A stretch of 64,000 nucleotides of DNA, taken from assembly GCF_004571135.1 (NCBI RefSeq), contig NZ_SPSB01000001.1, forward strand, positions 124,001-188,000, written 5' to 3'. Shown one piece after another: positions 8,165-16,447 of this stretch (its first letter is position 1; every line of letters begins with the position of its first letter). The DNA is from Algoriphagus kandeliae. GTDB lineage: Bacteria; Bacteroidota; Bacteroidia; Cytophagales; Cyclobacteriaceae. The notes under the pieces are model-generated. The model was not told the origin of the DNA. It made no database searches and was given only the letters and a program-made list of their open reading frames with translations. Made by a program: the position numbers and the translations under genes.

Positions 8165-10582
8165 ATGAAAGTTTTCTCCTTTGTTTTAGTATTCCTCATC
8201 ACGGTTGTATTAGGCTATGTAGTATCTATTCCGATGGGGCCTGCACCTCCTGTTGCGCCATTATTAGATCCAAACCATGGATTTTGGCAAAATATGTACA
8301 GTGAGGATCAATTGGCCGAGGAAACGATTCAGTTGGAAGGGCTTTCTGCCCCTGTAAAGGTGGCTTACGATGAAAACCTAATTCCTCACATTTTTGCTCA
8401 AAACGAGGAGGATTTATATCGAGTACAAGGATATGTGACGGCGCAGCACCGCTTGTGGCAGATGGAGTTTCAAACCATGGCAGCTGCTGGAAGAATTTCC
8501 GAAATAGTCGGTCCAGTTGCATTGGAATTGGATAGGATGACAAGGAGAAAAGGGCTTGCATATGGTGCAGAGCTTGGGTATGAATTTGTAAAAGAAAATC
8601 ATCCAGAAATGTTGGTTCTATTGGAAGCCTATGCGGATGGTGTAAATCAGTATATAGCCTCCCTGGACGATGCACGGCTTCCAGTAGAATATAAAATTTT
8701 GAATTATCACCCGGAAAACTGGTCTTCCTACAAGTCTTTGCTTCTTCTTAAATACATGTCCGACATGCTTGTGGGAGACCGAGATCTGCAATATTCTAAT
8801 CTTCGAAAAATTCTTGGGGAGGAAAAATTAGACTTATTATTTCCTGAGTTTCCAGAAGAAAATGATCCAGTAATTGAGGCTGAAAGAGTATGGGATTTTG
8901 AACCAATTCAGGTAAATAGTCCTGAAGAAGGCACTTATCCAGATGATAAATTGGTAATCGATCCTTTGCCTCAACCGGAAGAAGGAGTTGGTTCAAATAA
9001 CTGGGCAGTAGCTGGATCAAAAACCAAAAATGGAAATCCTATTTTGGCTAATGATCCACACCTAAGTCTAAATCTTCCTTCCTTGTGGTATAGCATGCAA
9101 CTTAGCACTCCAGAGCATCGGGTAAAAGGAGCGACCTTGCCAGGAGCTCTGGGTGTAATTTCAGGTTTCAATGAAAATATTGCTTGGGGTGTAACCAATG
9201 CCACCAAAGATGCACGGGATTGGTATAAAATCACATTTCAGGACGATTCGCGAAAAACTTACCGATATGGAAATGAATGGAGAGAGGCCAGCCATCGAAT
9301 TGAAGAGATTAAAGTAAAAGGGCAAGAGCCTTACTATGATACGGTTGTTTACACCCACTATGGGCCAGTTGTTTATGATCGGACTTTTGGGAGTGAACGA
9401 CAGGATATGAATTTTGCTTTGAAATGGACAGCCCATATGGGTTCCAATGAGCAACTGACATTTATCAAAATGAATAAGGCAAAGAATCATGACGATTACA
9501 ATGACGCTTTGAATCATTTTACAGCTCCAGCCCAAAATTTTGTTTTTGCTTCTGTTTCAGGGGATATCGCGATGCGAATTCAGGGTAAGTTCCCTGTGAA
9601 GTGGGATAAGCAAGGTAAATTTTTCATGGATGGGGCTGATCCTCAAATGGAATGGCAAGCATTTATTCCAAATGAACATAATCCAAGTACCCTAAATCCT
9701 GAGCGGGGGTTTGTATCCTCAGCTAATCAGCATCCGGTAGATCCTTCTTATCCTTATTATGTTTTTGATAATAGTTATGAACATTACCGAAACAGACGTC
9801 TGAATAATCGATTGCGGGAAATGAATTCGATCACTGTAGATCAAATGAAGGAGCTTCAATTCGACGATTATTATCTTCATGCCGCAGAGGCGCTACCCGT
9901 GATGTTGGAACTTTTGGGAAATGAGACTGGCGGTGATGAAAAAGCTGAAAAGTACTTAAGTGAGCTAAAATCCTGGGATTTTTATGCAGATCCCAATCAA
10001 AAAGGTCCAACCTTATTTTACACTTGGTGGAATAAAACCTATAATCAAATCTGGAATGATTGGATGGAATGGGATGAGCCGGTGGTTTATCCGAATAATT
10101 ATGAAACGGTCAGACTTTTGAAAAATAATCCAAGTAGTGAATTTTTCGACCATGTAAACACAGAGCTTAAGGAAACGGCTTCAAACCATGTTCGCAAAGG
10201 TTTTGCAGAAATGGTGGAATCTATGAAGGAGTGGGAGCAAGAAGAAGGAGATTATACTTGGGCTAATTATAAGCGCACCAGTATTCAGCACTTGGTTCCT
10301 CAATTCAGACCTTTTTCAGTTGAAAATGTATACACCGGAGGAGGAAGAGGAATTTTGAATGCCACAAGCGAGAGACACGGCGCTAGCTGGAGAATGGTGG
10401 TGGAGCTAGGGACTCCAATTAAAGCTTTCGGAATCTATCCGGGAGGACAGTCCGGAAATCCAGGAAGTAAGTTTTACAGTAACTTTATCTCCAAATGGGC
10501 AAATGGAGATTACTTGAATTTTGATCTAAGAAGCGAGGATCAAGAAGAGGATTTATTGTTTCAAACAACCTTTACTAACTAA
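8165..10582 (+). CDS. penicillin acylase family hydrolase
   Basis: An 805-residue Ntn-hydrolase precursor of the family that includes penicillin G acylase and acyl-homoserine-lactone acylases. I use the ATG at 8165 because MKVFSFVLVFLITVVLGYVV then forms a good signal peptide or anchor; an upstream ATG at 8135 would add ten residues before it. The self-cleavage site and N-terminal nucleophile of the beta chain is Ser277 in GVGSNNWAVAGSKT, followed by the expected ILANDPHL and SLWYSMQL. Residues near 24-270 would be the alpha chain. LNATSERHGASWRMVVELG near the end is also family-typical. Substrates could be peptides, beta-lactams or N-acyl-homoserine lactones. The next gene starts two bases after the stop. 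Confidence 0.94.
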   Translation: MKVFSFVLVFLITVVLGYVVSIPMGPAPPVAPLLDPNHGFWQNMYSEDQLAEETIQLEGLSAPVKVAYDENLIPHIFAQNEEDLYRVQGYVTAQHRLWQMEFQTMAAAGRISEIVGPVALELDRMTRRKGLAYGAELGYEFVKENHPEMLVLLEAYADGVNQYIASLDDARLPVEYKILNYHPENWSSYKSLLLLKYMSDMLVGDRDLQYSNLRKILGEEKLDLLFPEFPEENDPVIEAERVWDFEPIQVNSPEEGTYPDDKLVIDPLPQPEEGVGSNNWAVAGSKTKNGNPILANDPHLSLNLPSLWYSMQLSTPEHRVKGATLPGALGVISGFNENIAWGVTNATKDARDWYKITFQDDSRKTYRYGNEWREASHRIEEIKVKGQEPYYDTVVYTHYGPVVYDRTFGSERQDMNFALKWTAHMGSNEQLTFIKMNKAKNHDDYNDALNHFTAPAQNFVFASVSGDIAMRIQGKFPVKWDKQGKFFMDGADPQMEWQAFIPNEHNPSTLNPERGFVSSANQHPVDPSYPYYVFDNSYEHYRNRRLNNRLREMNSITVDQMKELQFDDYYLHAAEALPVMLELLGNETGGDEKAEKYLSELKSWDFYADPNQKGPTLFYTWWNKTYNQIWNDWMEWDEPVVYPNNYETVRLLKNNPSSEFFDHVNTELKETASNHVRKGFAEMVESMKEWEQEEGDYTWANYKRTSIQHLVPQFRPFSVENVYTGGGRGILNATSERHGASWRMVVELGTPIKAFGIYPGGQSGNPGSKFYSNFISKWANGDYLNFDLRSEDQEEDLLFQTTFTN

Positions 10583-10584
10583 TC

Positions 10585-10956
10585 ATGAAATTCCTTTTAT
10601 ACCTTTTATTGTCATTTGTCTTGGTTTTTTTCCTAAATCCATTCACTCCTTTCTGGGGGGCAATGATTGGGTTGGGGGTTCTTGCCCTTGTAATTCAGCC
10701 AGGTGGAGCAGCAGCATTTTTTGGAGGAGGATTTGGAATGTCACTCGCTTGGATGGGGCTTGCAGTCTATTTGAATATTGAAACGGGAAGCAGTTTACCA
10801 GATAAAATGGCTCAGCTATTTGGATTAGGAAATGGAACCCTTTTGATTTTAGCTACTGGTTTCCTAGGCTTTTTATTAGGCGCTTTTTCTTCTTGGAGTG
10901 GGCAATTGCTTCGAAATCTATTAAAAAAGAAACCTGAAAACATCTATAGGGGATAA
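10585..10956 (+). CDS. small integral membrane protein, unknown function
   Basis: A 123-residue, almost entirely hydrophobic protein with about four predicted transmembrane helices (near residues 3-20, 24-45, 49-63 and 83-102) and a basic tail (LLKKKPENIYRG), which suggests a cytoplasmic C-terminus. It starts two bases after the stop of the acylase gene, so the two are almost certainly co-transcribed and may be translationally coupled. I recognise no domain. The glycine-rich segment PGGAAAFFGGGFGMSLAWMG resembles small Bacteroidota membrane proteins of unknown role. Confidence 0.75.
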   Translation: MKFLLYLLLSFVLVFFLNPFTPFWGAMIGLGVLALVIQPGGAAAFFGGGFGMSLAWMGLAVYLNIETGSSLPDKMAQLFGLGNGTLLILATGFLGFLLGAFSSWSGQLLRNLLKKKPENIYRG

Positions 10957-11030
10957 TGGACCTATTTAGGTTTTACAATGTTGATTTAGAAAAATTAGCT
11001 TGAAATTTATTTTTATCGATTCTTTCTAAT

Positions 11031-11047
11031 GAGTACCTTTGGTACTC
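11031..11047 (+). promoter_or_regulatory. palindrome over the -7 promoter box of EPS cluster 1
   Basis: The sequence GAGTACCTTTGGTACTC is a perfect inverted repeat (GAGTACC and GGTACTC around TTT). It contains TACCTTTG, an exact match to the Bacteroidota -7 box TAnnTTTG, at 11034-11041. The start codon of the regulator gene follows 20 bases downstream. I see no good -33 TTTG at the usual distance. Nearly the same palindrome occurs at 31831-31847 before the second cluster. Overlap with the promoter suggests an operator, possibly for the regulator at 11067. Confidence 0.6.
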
Positions 11048-11066
11048 GGTTTCCAATTAATTTTTA

Positions 11067-11585
11067 ATGCTTGATTCTCTGATCACCTCAAAGACCAGAT
11101 TGAGGCTATTAGTTAAGTTTTTTGTAAATCACCACACCCAGAGTCACCTTCGAGGCTTGGCGGAAGAGTTTGGTGAATCAACGAATGCAATTCGTAAAGA
11201 ATTGAATAATCTGACCCAAGCTGGAGTTTTAGTAAAAGAATCAGATAAGAATAAAATATCCTACAAGGCCAACACGAGCCATCCTTTCTACACCAACATT
11301 AGAGATATTATTCGCAAGTATTTGGGCTTGGATAAGCTATTGGAGCAGATTTTGGAGCGGATGGGGGAGGTAGAGCAAGTATTGCTGGTAGGAGATCTTT
11401 CGAGAGGGGTAGACTCTGGGAAAATAGATGTAGTAGTAGTTGGGGAGGATTTAAATCAAGATTATATCAAGGGGTTGACCAAGAGATTGGAAGACTTAAT
11501 TAATAGAAAAGTGGTATTCACTTTGAAGGCTAATCGTATGGAGTCTTCCGGATTGGTCCTTTTTGATAAAAATATCGGAATCTAG
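11067..11585 (+). CDS. winged-helix regulator fused to a nucleotidyltransferase-like domain
   Basis: A 172-residue predicted transcription regulator at the head of the first polysaccharide cluster. Residues 1 to about 75 form a winged helix-turn-helix of the ArsR/MarR-like type (LRGLAEEFGESTNAIRKELNNLTQAGVLVKES, then the wing NKISYKAN). Residues about 100-172 resemble a minimal nucleotidyltransferase fold, with LLVGDLSRGVDSGKIDVVVVG aligning with the usual GS-x-RG...D-x-D pattern. The serine after the glycine is Asp and the first catalytic aspartate is Lys, so the domain is probably inactive and may serve as a sensor. Related regulators often precede Bacteroidota capsule loci. It may bind the palindrome just upstream (autoregulation) and the matching one at 31831. 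Confidence 0.85.
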   Translation: MLDSLITSKTRLRLLVKFFVNHHTQSHLRGLAEEFGESTNAIRKELNNLTQAGVLVKESDKNKISYKANTSHPFYTNIRDIIRKYLGLDKLLEQILERMGEVEQVLLVGDLSRGVDSGKIDVVVVGEDLNQDYIKGLTKRLEDLINRKVVFTLKANRMESSGLVLFDKNIGI

Positions 11586-11626
11586 GATTATCTGGGTTTC
11601 AAAATCATGGATTGCTAGGTGTGAAA

Positions 11627-11650
11627 TGGGACCGAAAGGGCGAAGCTGTA
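11627..11650 (+). promoter_or_regulatory. conserved leader element, ops/JUMPstart-like (copy 1)
   Basis: A 24-base segment that reads TGGGACCGAAAGG and continues as GCGAAGCTGTA lies in the 225-base spacer between the regulator gene and the SLBB export gene. The same 24 bases recur with a single C-to-T change at 31939-31962 in the leader of the second polysaccharide operon, also before the first export or sugar gene. The part GGGCGAAGCTGT resembles the enterobacterial ops core GGGCGGTAGCGT and can form a small GC-loop-GC hairpin. CCGAAAGG can form a GAAA-capped mini-hairpin, and the change in copy 2 keeps pairing as U-G. A role in antitermination is inferred from this resemblance. Confidence 0.55.
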
Positions 11651-11810
11651 TCTAATTGGGTATTGAATTTCTTACAGAAAACACAGTTTTGGTTTTTGAA
11701 AAATAGAGTTATAGTAATCAACCAAAATATTCTTACCTTCAATTTCTTAAAAATTATCAACTCGTATCCGGTACGATTTTTACATCTTTGGAACGTTTCA
11801 ATTTAATTCA

Positions 11811-14456
11811 TTGAATTCCTTGGAAAATATTCAATCAAAAGGCCAACTCGTGTTTAAGGCAGTCTTTGGAAAGATTTGGTTAATCGTTTTCGTGATCATT
11901 TTGACCGTAAACGCTAGTTTGGCACAAAGCCTTTCTGATATTCAAAATTTACGAGTAGATGATCTTTCCAATGCCCAAATAGAACAATTGGTCAAGCGAG
12001 CCGAGGCTAACGGAATCAATTCAAGTCAGTTGGTTGTCTTGGCTCAGGAAAGAGGAATGCCTCCTTCGGAAGCTGCTAAGCTTTCTCGAAGAATAAATGA
12101 ATTGATGAGTGGATCCAAGTCCTCAAACCAAAATTTAAATGGTAATTTTTCCCGAAGTACGGATTTTGGAGGCTCTGTTGATGTATTTGATTCCCTGCGA
12201 AAATCAGATCCATATTATGATCTGACTCCGGACCAAAAGAAGATTTTTGGTTTTAAACTGTTTCATAACCGGGAATTGGATTTTAGTCCAAGTTTGAATA
12301 TTCCAACTCCATCTTCTTATGTAATTGGTTCCGGTGATCAATTGTTGATTGATATTTATGGAGCTTCTCAGCAATCTTATGATTTAACTGTTACACCAGA
12401 AGGAAGAATTTTTGTTCCAAACGTGGGCCCTATACAAATAGGTGGATCTACGATTGAAGCAGCAGTTGCACGATTAAAAACTAGTCTTGGTAGAATATAT
12501 TCTGGTCTTTTAGGAAATTCTCCGAATACCTTCCTTCAAATGAGACTGGGAAACATTCGGTCAATTAAAGTTTCCTTGGTTGGAGAAGTGACTAAGCCTG
12601 GGACTTATACCCTGCCTTCATTTGCAACCGTTTTTAACGCCTTGTATTCTGCTGGAGGTCCTAATGAAAATGGAGCCTTCAGAAATGTTCAAGTATATAG
12701 GGATTCTAAATTGGCTGCTACTATTGATATCTATGATTTTTTGATCAATGGAGACCAAAGTTCAAATATTACTCTCCATGACAATGATGTCATCATAGTT
12801 CCTTCCTACCAAGCTAGGGTTGAACTGATTGGTCCCGTACGAAGGGAAGGATATTTTGAAGTGGAACAGGGAAACTCCTTGGCAGATTTATTTAAGTATG
12901 CAGGAGGGTTTTCTTCTTTAGCTTTTCAAGATCGGGTGACGATCCGAAGATTTGAGAACAATCAGCGAAAAGTGATTGATGTTGCTTCTGCCAGTTTTGA
13001 ATCCTTTATGCCAAAGGATGGGGATGAAATATTAGTCGGAGAAGTGTTGGAGAGATTTCAAAATAGGGTTCAAATCAGTGGAGCTGTAAATCGCCCCGGA
13101 GAATATTCTTTTGAGGAGGGCATGGGAATATTGGAATTAATTGAAAAGGCTGATGGATTAAAACCTGAGGCATTTACTAATCGAGCTACCCTATATCGAA
13201 CCAATCCAGATCTGACTTTGGGCGCTATTTCTTTGGATTTAAGAGAAATTTTGGAAGGACAAGAAGAGAATACAATTCTTAAAAATGAAGATCTCCTCTT
13301 CATTCCTAACCGATATGATATTCAGGAGGAATACTATGTTAAGATTTCAGGGGAAGTGAATTTTCCTGGAACTTATCCTTTTGCTTCCAACATGACAGTT
13401 GGAGATTTAGTACTTCGCGCTGGTGGTTTCTTGGAGTCGGCAGCCAATAGTTCCATCGAAATTGCAAGTAGAGCGAGAGATGCGAGTAGTGGGAAAATTG
13501 CAGAAATCTCTACTTTGACAATTAATTCCGACTTGCAGTTGAGCGAGGAGGAAGCATCCAAGCCTTTAACTCCTTTTGATCATGTATTTATTAGAAGAAG
13601 TCCTGGTTTTGAGAGGGAGCAAATCGTAGCTGTTCGTGGGGAAGTCCGGTATCCGGGTGAATTTGTTTTAGGCAACGCCAATGAACGCATTTCAGATTTG
13701 ATTTCCCGAGCAGGAGGTTTATCACAGTTTGCCTATCCTAAAGGAGCAAGCCTGATTCGAAGAACGGTTTATTATAAAGGTAAAACCGAAGAAGAACTTC
13801 GCGAAGAAAGTCTGCGTCAGATGTGGGAAAGACTAAATCCTGAAATAAACCGGGAATTGAATGAAGCTGAAAAGCTACTTTTTGAACGAGTTGATAAGAA
13901 GCTTTCTGAAATCGAGCAGAAAAGAAGAGAAGATGAAAGTGTACAACCTGAAATGGATGAATTTTTTACTTTCTCTGATACATTATCCATAGACCCAGAA
14001 TTAAATCAAGCAAGATTTAAACAAGAGGACTTGGTGGGAATTGATCTGGAATATATTCTTCAGAATCCCGGTTCAGAGGCGGATTTGATTTTATTGGAAG
14101 GCGATATTCTACAAGTTCCAAAGCAATTGCAAACAGTAAGAATGGTAGGAGAGGTTTTGATGCCTACTACAACTCGCTTTGATAAAGGAAAATCTTTAAA
14201 GCACTATATTTCAAAAGCTGGTGGATTCACTGAAAATGCCAGAAAAAGTAAATCATACGTGGTCTATGCAAATGGTGATGCCGCACAAACACGTAGCTTT
14301 TTAGGAATAAAAAATTACCCGACTGTTGAGCCCGGAGCAGAAATTGTAGTTCCACAAAAACCGGCCAGAGAGCGAATGTCAGCCTCCGGTTGGATAGGAA
14401 TTGCTTCTAGCTTAGCTACTTTGGGAATTCTAATAGAACGATTATTTACTAATTAA
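11811..14456 (+). CDS. SLBB-domain polysaccharide export protein (Wza-like)
   Basis: A large (about 881 residues) outer-membrane polysaccharide export protein. No ATG is available. Either TTG at 11811 or, perhaps better, GTG at 11850 starts it; the latter gives a compact signal peptide ending ...NASLAQ. A predicted polysaccharide biosynthesis/export domain begins near YVIGSGDQLLIDIYGASQQSYDL (about residue 171). At least four SLBB-type repeats follow, recognisable by VSLVGEVTKPGTYTLPSF, VQISGAVNRPGEYSFEEG, VKISGEVNFPGTYPFASN and VAVRGEVRYPGEFVLGN, plus VRMVGEVLMPTTTRFDKG near the end. The C-terminus has a short hydrophobic stretch (ASGWIGIASSLATLGILIERLF). It is unusually long compared with Wza (about 380 residues). 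It precedes ugd by 16 bases. Confidence 0.92.
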   Translation: MNSLENIQSKGQLVFKAVFGKIWLIVFVIILTVNASLAQSLSDIQNLRVDDLSNAQIEQLVKRAEANGINSSQLVVLAQERGMPPSEAAKLSRRINELMSGSKSSNQNLNGNFSRSTDFGGSVDVFDSLRKSDPYYDLTPDQKKIFGFKLFHNRELDFSPSLNIPTPSSYVIGSGDQLLIDIYGASQQSYDLTVTPEGRIFVPNVGPIQIGGSTIEAAVARLKTSLGRIYSGLLGNSPNTFLQMRLGNIRSIKVSLVGEVTKPGTYTLPSFATVFNALYSAGGPNENGAFRNVQVYRDSKLAATIDIYDFLINGDQSSNITLHDNDVIIVPSYQARVELIGPVRREGYFEVEQGNSLADLFKYAGGFSSLAFQDRVTIRRFENNQRKVIDVASASFESFMPKDGDEILVGEVLERFQNRVQISGAVNRPGEYSFEEGMGILELIEKADGLKPEAFTNRATLYRTNPDLTLGAISLDLREILEGQEENTILKNEDLLFIPNRYDIQEEYYVKISGEVNFPGTYPFASNMTVGDLVLRAGGFLESAANSSIEIASRARDASSGKIAEISTLTINSDLQLSEEEASKPLTPFDHVFIRRSPGFEREQIVAVRGEVRYPGEFVLGNANERISDLISRAGGLSQFAYPKGASLIRRTVYYKGKTEEELREESLRQMWERLNPEINRELNEAEKLLFERVDKKLSEIEQKRREDESVQPEMDEFFTFSDTLSIDPELNQARFKQEDLVGIDLEYILQNPGSEADLILLEGDILQVPKQLQTVRMVGEVLMPTTTRFDKGKSLKHYISKAGGFTENARKSKSYVVYANGDAAQTRSFLGIKNYPTVEPGAEIVVPQKPARERMSASGWIGIASSLATLGILIERLFTN

Positions 14457-14472
14457 TTTAACTGCTTAAGTT

Positions 14473-15792
14473 ATGAAAATTGCTGTAGTAGGAACCGGGT
14501 ATGTAGGCCTTGTTTCAGGAGCATGTTTTGCTGATGTAGGGATCGAAGTTACCTGCGTGGATATTGATCAGAAGAAAATCGATAAGCTCAAGCAGGGTAT
14601 TATGCCCATCTATGAGCCAGGATTGGAAGAGATCGTGGTTCGGAATTACCAAAGTGGTCGTCTTCATTTCAGTACTGATCTGGGAGAGGCTATCCAAGGT
14701 GCTGAAGTAGCATTTATTGCTGTGGGAACCCCTCCGGGTGAGGACGGTTCGGCAGATTTGAAATATGTATTGGCAGTCGCTGATGAAATCGGTCGGAAGA
14801 TGACGGATTACATTGTGGTAGCCACTAAGAGTACTGTTCCCGTGATGACCGGTGAAAAAGTTCGAGCTACGATAAAGGCAGCTTTGGATAAAAGAGGTTC
14901 TGACCTTCCTTTCGCAGTGGCTTCCAATCCTGAATTCCTGAAAGAAGGTGCCGCGGTTGAAGACTTCTTGAAACCTGACCGAATCGTGATCGGAGTGGAT
15001 GATGAGCGAGCAGAAAAGATCATGCAACGTTTGTACAAGCCTTTCCAATTGAGCGGTGAGCGGATCATCTATATGGATATCCCTTCAGCAGAGATGACCA
15101 AGTATGCAGCAAATGCTATGTTGGCAACCAAGATTTCTTTTATGAATGACATTGCCAACCTCTGTGAAAAGGTGGGGGCTGATGCTAATATGGTACGTAA
15201 AGGGATTGGTTCAGATCCTCGAATCGGAAATAAATTCATCTACCCGGGAGTAGGCTATGGAGGTTCTTGTTTTCCCAAAGATGTGAAGGCAATCATCAAA
15301 ACTGCCAAGGAATACGGGTATGATCTTCGAGTTCTTCAAGCTGTAGAAGATGTGAATGATGACCAGAAGCATGTGTTGGCGAGCAAGGTGAAATCACACT
15401 TTGGTGAAGACCTGAGCGGAATGACCTTTGCCATGTGGGGATTGAGCTTTAAGCCGAATACGGATGATATGCGGGAGTCTCCTGCTGCAGTGATCATCGA
15501 TGAACTTCGAGCTGCCGGTGCAACGGTGAGAGCATACGATCCAAAGGCGATGGAAGAGGCTAAGGAGCATTATTTGTTTGACAAGGTTACCTATTGCAAG
15601 GATGCTTATGATGCCTGCGTTGATGCAGATGCTTTGTTGCTGGTGACAGAATGGTCGGAGTTTAGAATTCCAAGTTGGGATGCTGTCGGAAAGCTTTTGA
15701 AAAACAAAGTGGTCTTTGATGGCCGAAATATCTACGATAAAAAATACCTTGAATCCCTGGGTTTTTCCCATTACGGGATTGGGGCTAAATAA
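14473..15792 (+). CDS. ugd: UDP-glucose 6-dehydrogenase
   Basis: A 439-residue cytoplasmic NAD-dependent dehydrogenase that oxidises UDP-glucose to UDP-glucuronate. The N-terminal Rossmann motif GTGYVG is at residues 7-12, followed by the family block GIMPIYEPGLEEIV. ESTV-type and NPEFLKEGAAVEDF motifs are present. The catalytic cysteine is Cys266 in GYGGSCFPKDVKA. The C-terminal UDP-binding domain shows LSFKPNTDDMRESPA. It supplies a uronic acid and so points to an acidic polysaccharide from this cluster. Codon choice here is richer in G and C than in the following cluster genes. A hairpin terminator lies directly after the gene. Confidence 0.97.
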   Translation: MKIAVVGTGYVGLVSGACFADVGIEVTCVDIDQKKIDKLKQGIMPIYEPGLEEIVVRNYQSGRLHFSTDLGEAIQGAEVAFIAVGTPPGEDGSADLKYVLAVADEIGRKMTDYIVVATKSTVPVMTGEKVRATIKAALDKRGSDLPFAVASNPEFLKEGAAVEDFLKPDRIVIGVDDERAEKIMQRLYKPFQLSGERIIYMDIPSAEMTKYAANAMLATKISFMNDIANLCEKVGADANMVRKGIGSDPRIGNKFIYPGVGYGGSCFPKDVKAIIKTAKEYGYDLRVLQAVEDVNDDQKHVLASKVKSHFGEDLSGMTFAMWGLSFKPNTDDMRESPAAVIIDELRAAGATVRAYDPKAMEEAKEHYLFDKVTYCKDAYDACVDADALLLVTEWSEFRIPSWDAVGKLLKNKVVFDGRNIYDKKYLESLGFSHYGIGAK

Positions 15793-15799
15793 TCCATTA

Positions 15800-15828
15800 A
15801 ATCCCCTGAGTTACTCAGGGGATTTTTC
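15800..15828 (+). terminator. intrinsic terminator inside EPS cluster 1
   Basis: Perfect 11-base arms AATCCCCTGAG (15800-15810) and CTCAGGGGATT (15814-15824) with a 3-base loop are followed by TTTTTC. The next gene starts only 14 bases later, with no room for a promoter between, so downstream genes need either read-through or a promoter inside ugd. Confidence 0.85.
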
Positions 15829-15841
15829 TATATGAACCTTT

Positions 15842-16447
15842 ATGGTAATAGCAGGAGCAGGAGGTCATGGTCTTGAAGTTCTTCAACTCTTGAAAGGAAC
15901 TGGCCTTAATGAAAAAGACATTCTTTTTTTTGATGAGGACAAAAAGAAAGAAGGCCTGAGCCTTGGTGGTATGCCTGTAATTACAAGCCTTAAATCCTTA
16001 AGTGAGGTTTTTAAAAAAGACTCCCGGTTTTGTTTGGGAGTTGGAAATCCCAATTCTAGAAAAAGCCTCTTTTCTATTTTGAAGAGTGAAGGAGGCGATT
16101 TTGTAGGTTTGAAAGGAGAATATTCCATCTCCTCAATTGAAAATGAACTAGAGTTTGATTTATTCCCATTTTCATTTTTGGGTCCAGAGGTTCTAATTGA
16201 AAAAGGGGTTTTGATCAATACTCGCGCTCATATCCATCACAATTGCTTTGTTGGTGAATTTTCCGAGATTTCTCCTGGGGCCATGCTTTTGGGAGGAGCT
16301 AAAGTTGGGAAATCCTGTAGAATCGGAGCAGGAGCCATTATTCTCCCAGGTGTTGAATTAGGAGATGAAGTGGTTGTTGGCGCTGGTGCTGTTGTCACTA
16401 GGAATCAATCTTCTGGTAAAAAAATCATGGGTGTTCCCGCACGATGA
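15842..16447 (+). CDS. PglD/NeuD-like sugar O/N-acetyltransferase
   Basis: A 201-residue acyltransferase of the PglD/NeuD type. The N-terminal nucleotide-sugar-binding part starts MVIAGAGGHGLEVLQLL, the hallmark of this family. The C-terminal half is a left-handed beta-helix of hexapeptide repeats (VLINTRAHIHHNCFVGEFSEISPGAMLLGGAKVGKSCRIGAGAIILPGVELGD). The histidine pair in HIHHNC includes the likely catalytic base. Known members transfer acetyl from acetyl-CoA to a UDP-4-amino sugar or to sialic acid. The DegT aminotransferase two genes downstream could make such an amino sugar. It overlaps the flippase gene by four bases (ATGA), which indicates translational coupling. Confidence 0.9.
   Translation: MVIAGAGGHGLEVLQLLKGTGLNEKDILFFDEDKKKEGLSLGGMPVITSLKSLSEVFKKDSRFCLGVGNPNSRKSLFSILKSEGGDFVGLKGEYSISSIENELEFDLFPFSFLGPEVLIEKGVLINTRAHIHHNCFVGEFSEISPGAMLLGGAKVGKSCRIGAGAIILPGVELGDEVVVGAGAVVTRNQSSGKKIMGVPAR

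Noticed and set aside
11612..11806. A 64-codon open frame across the spacer before the SLBB export gene
   Set aside because: It overlaps the conserved 24-base element, has no recognisable domain, and the matching spacer at 31767-31993 does not keep the frame. A non-coding leader is the better reading.
15829..15841. Separate promoter between the terminator and the PglD-like gene
   Set aside because: Only 13 bases are available, too few for -33 and -7 boxes. A promoter inside ugd cannot be excluded, but I found no clear match there.
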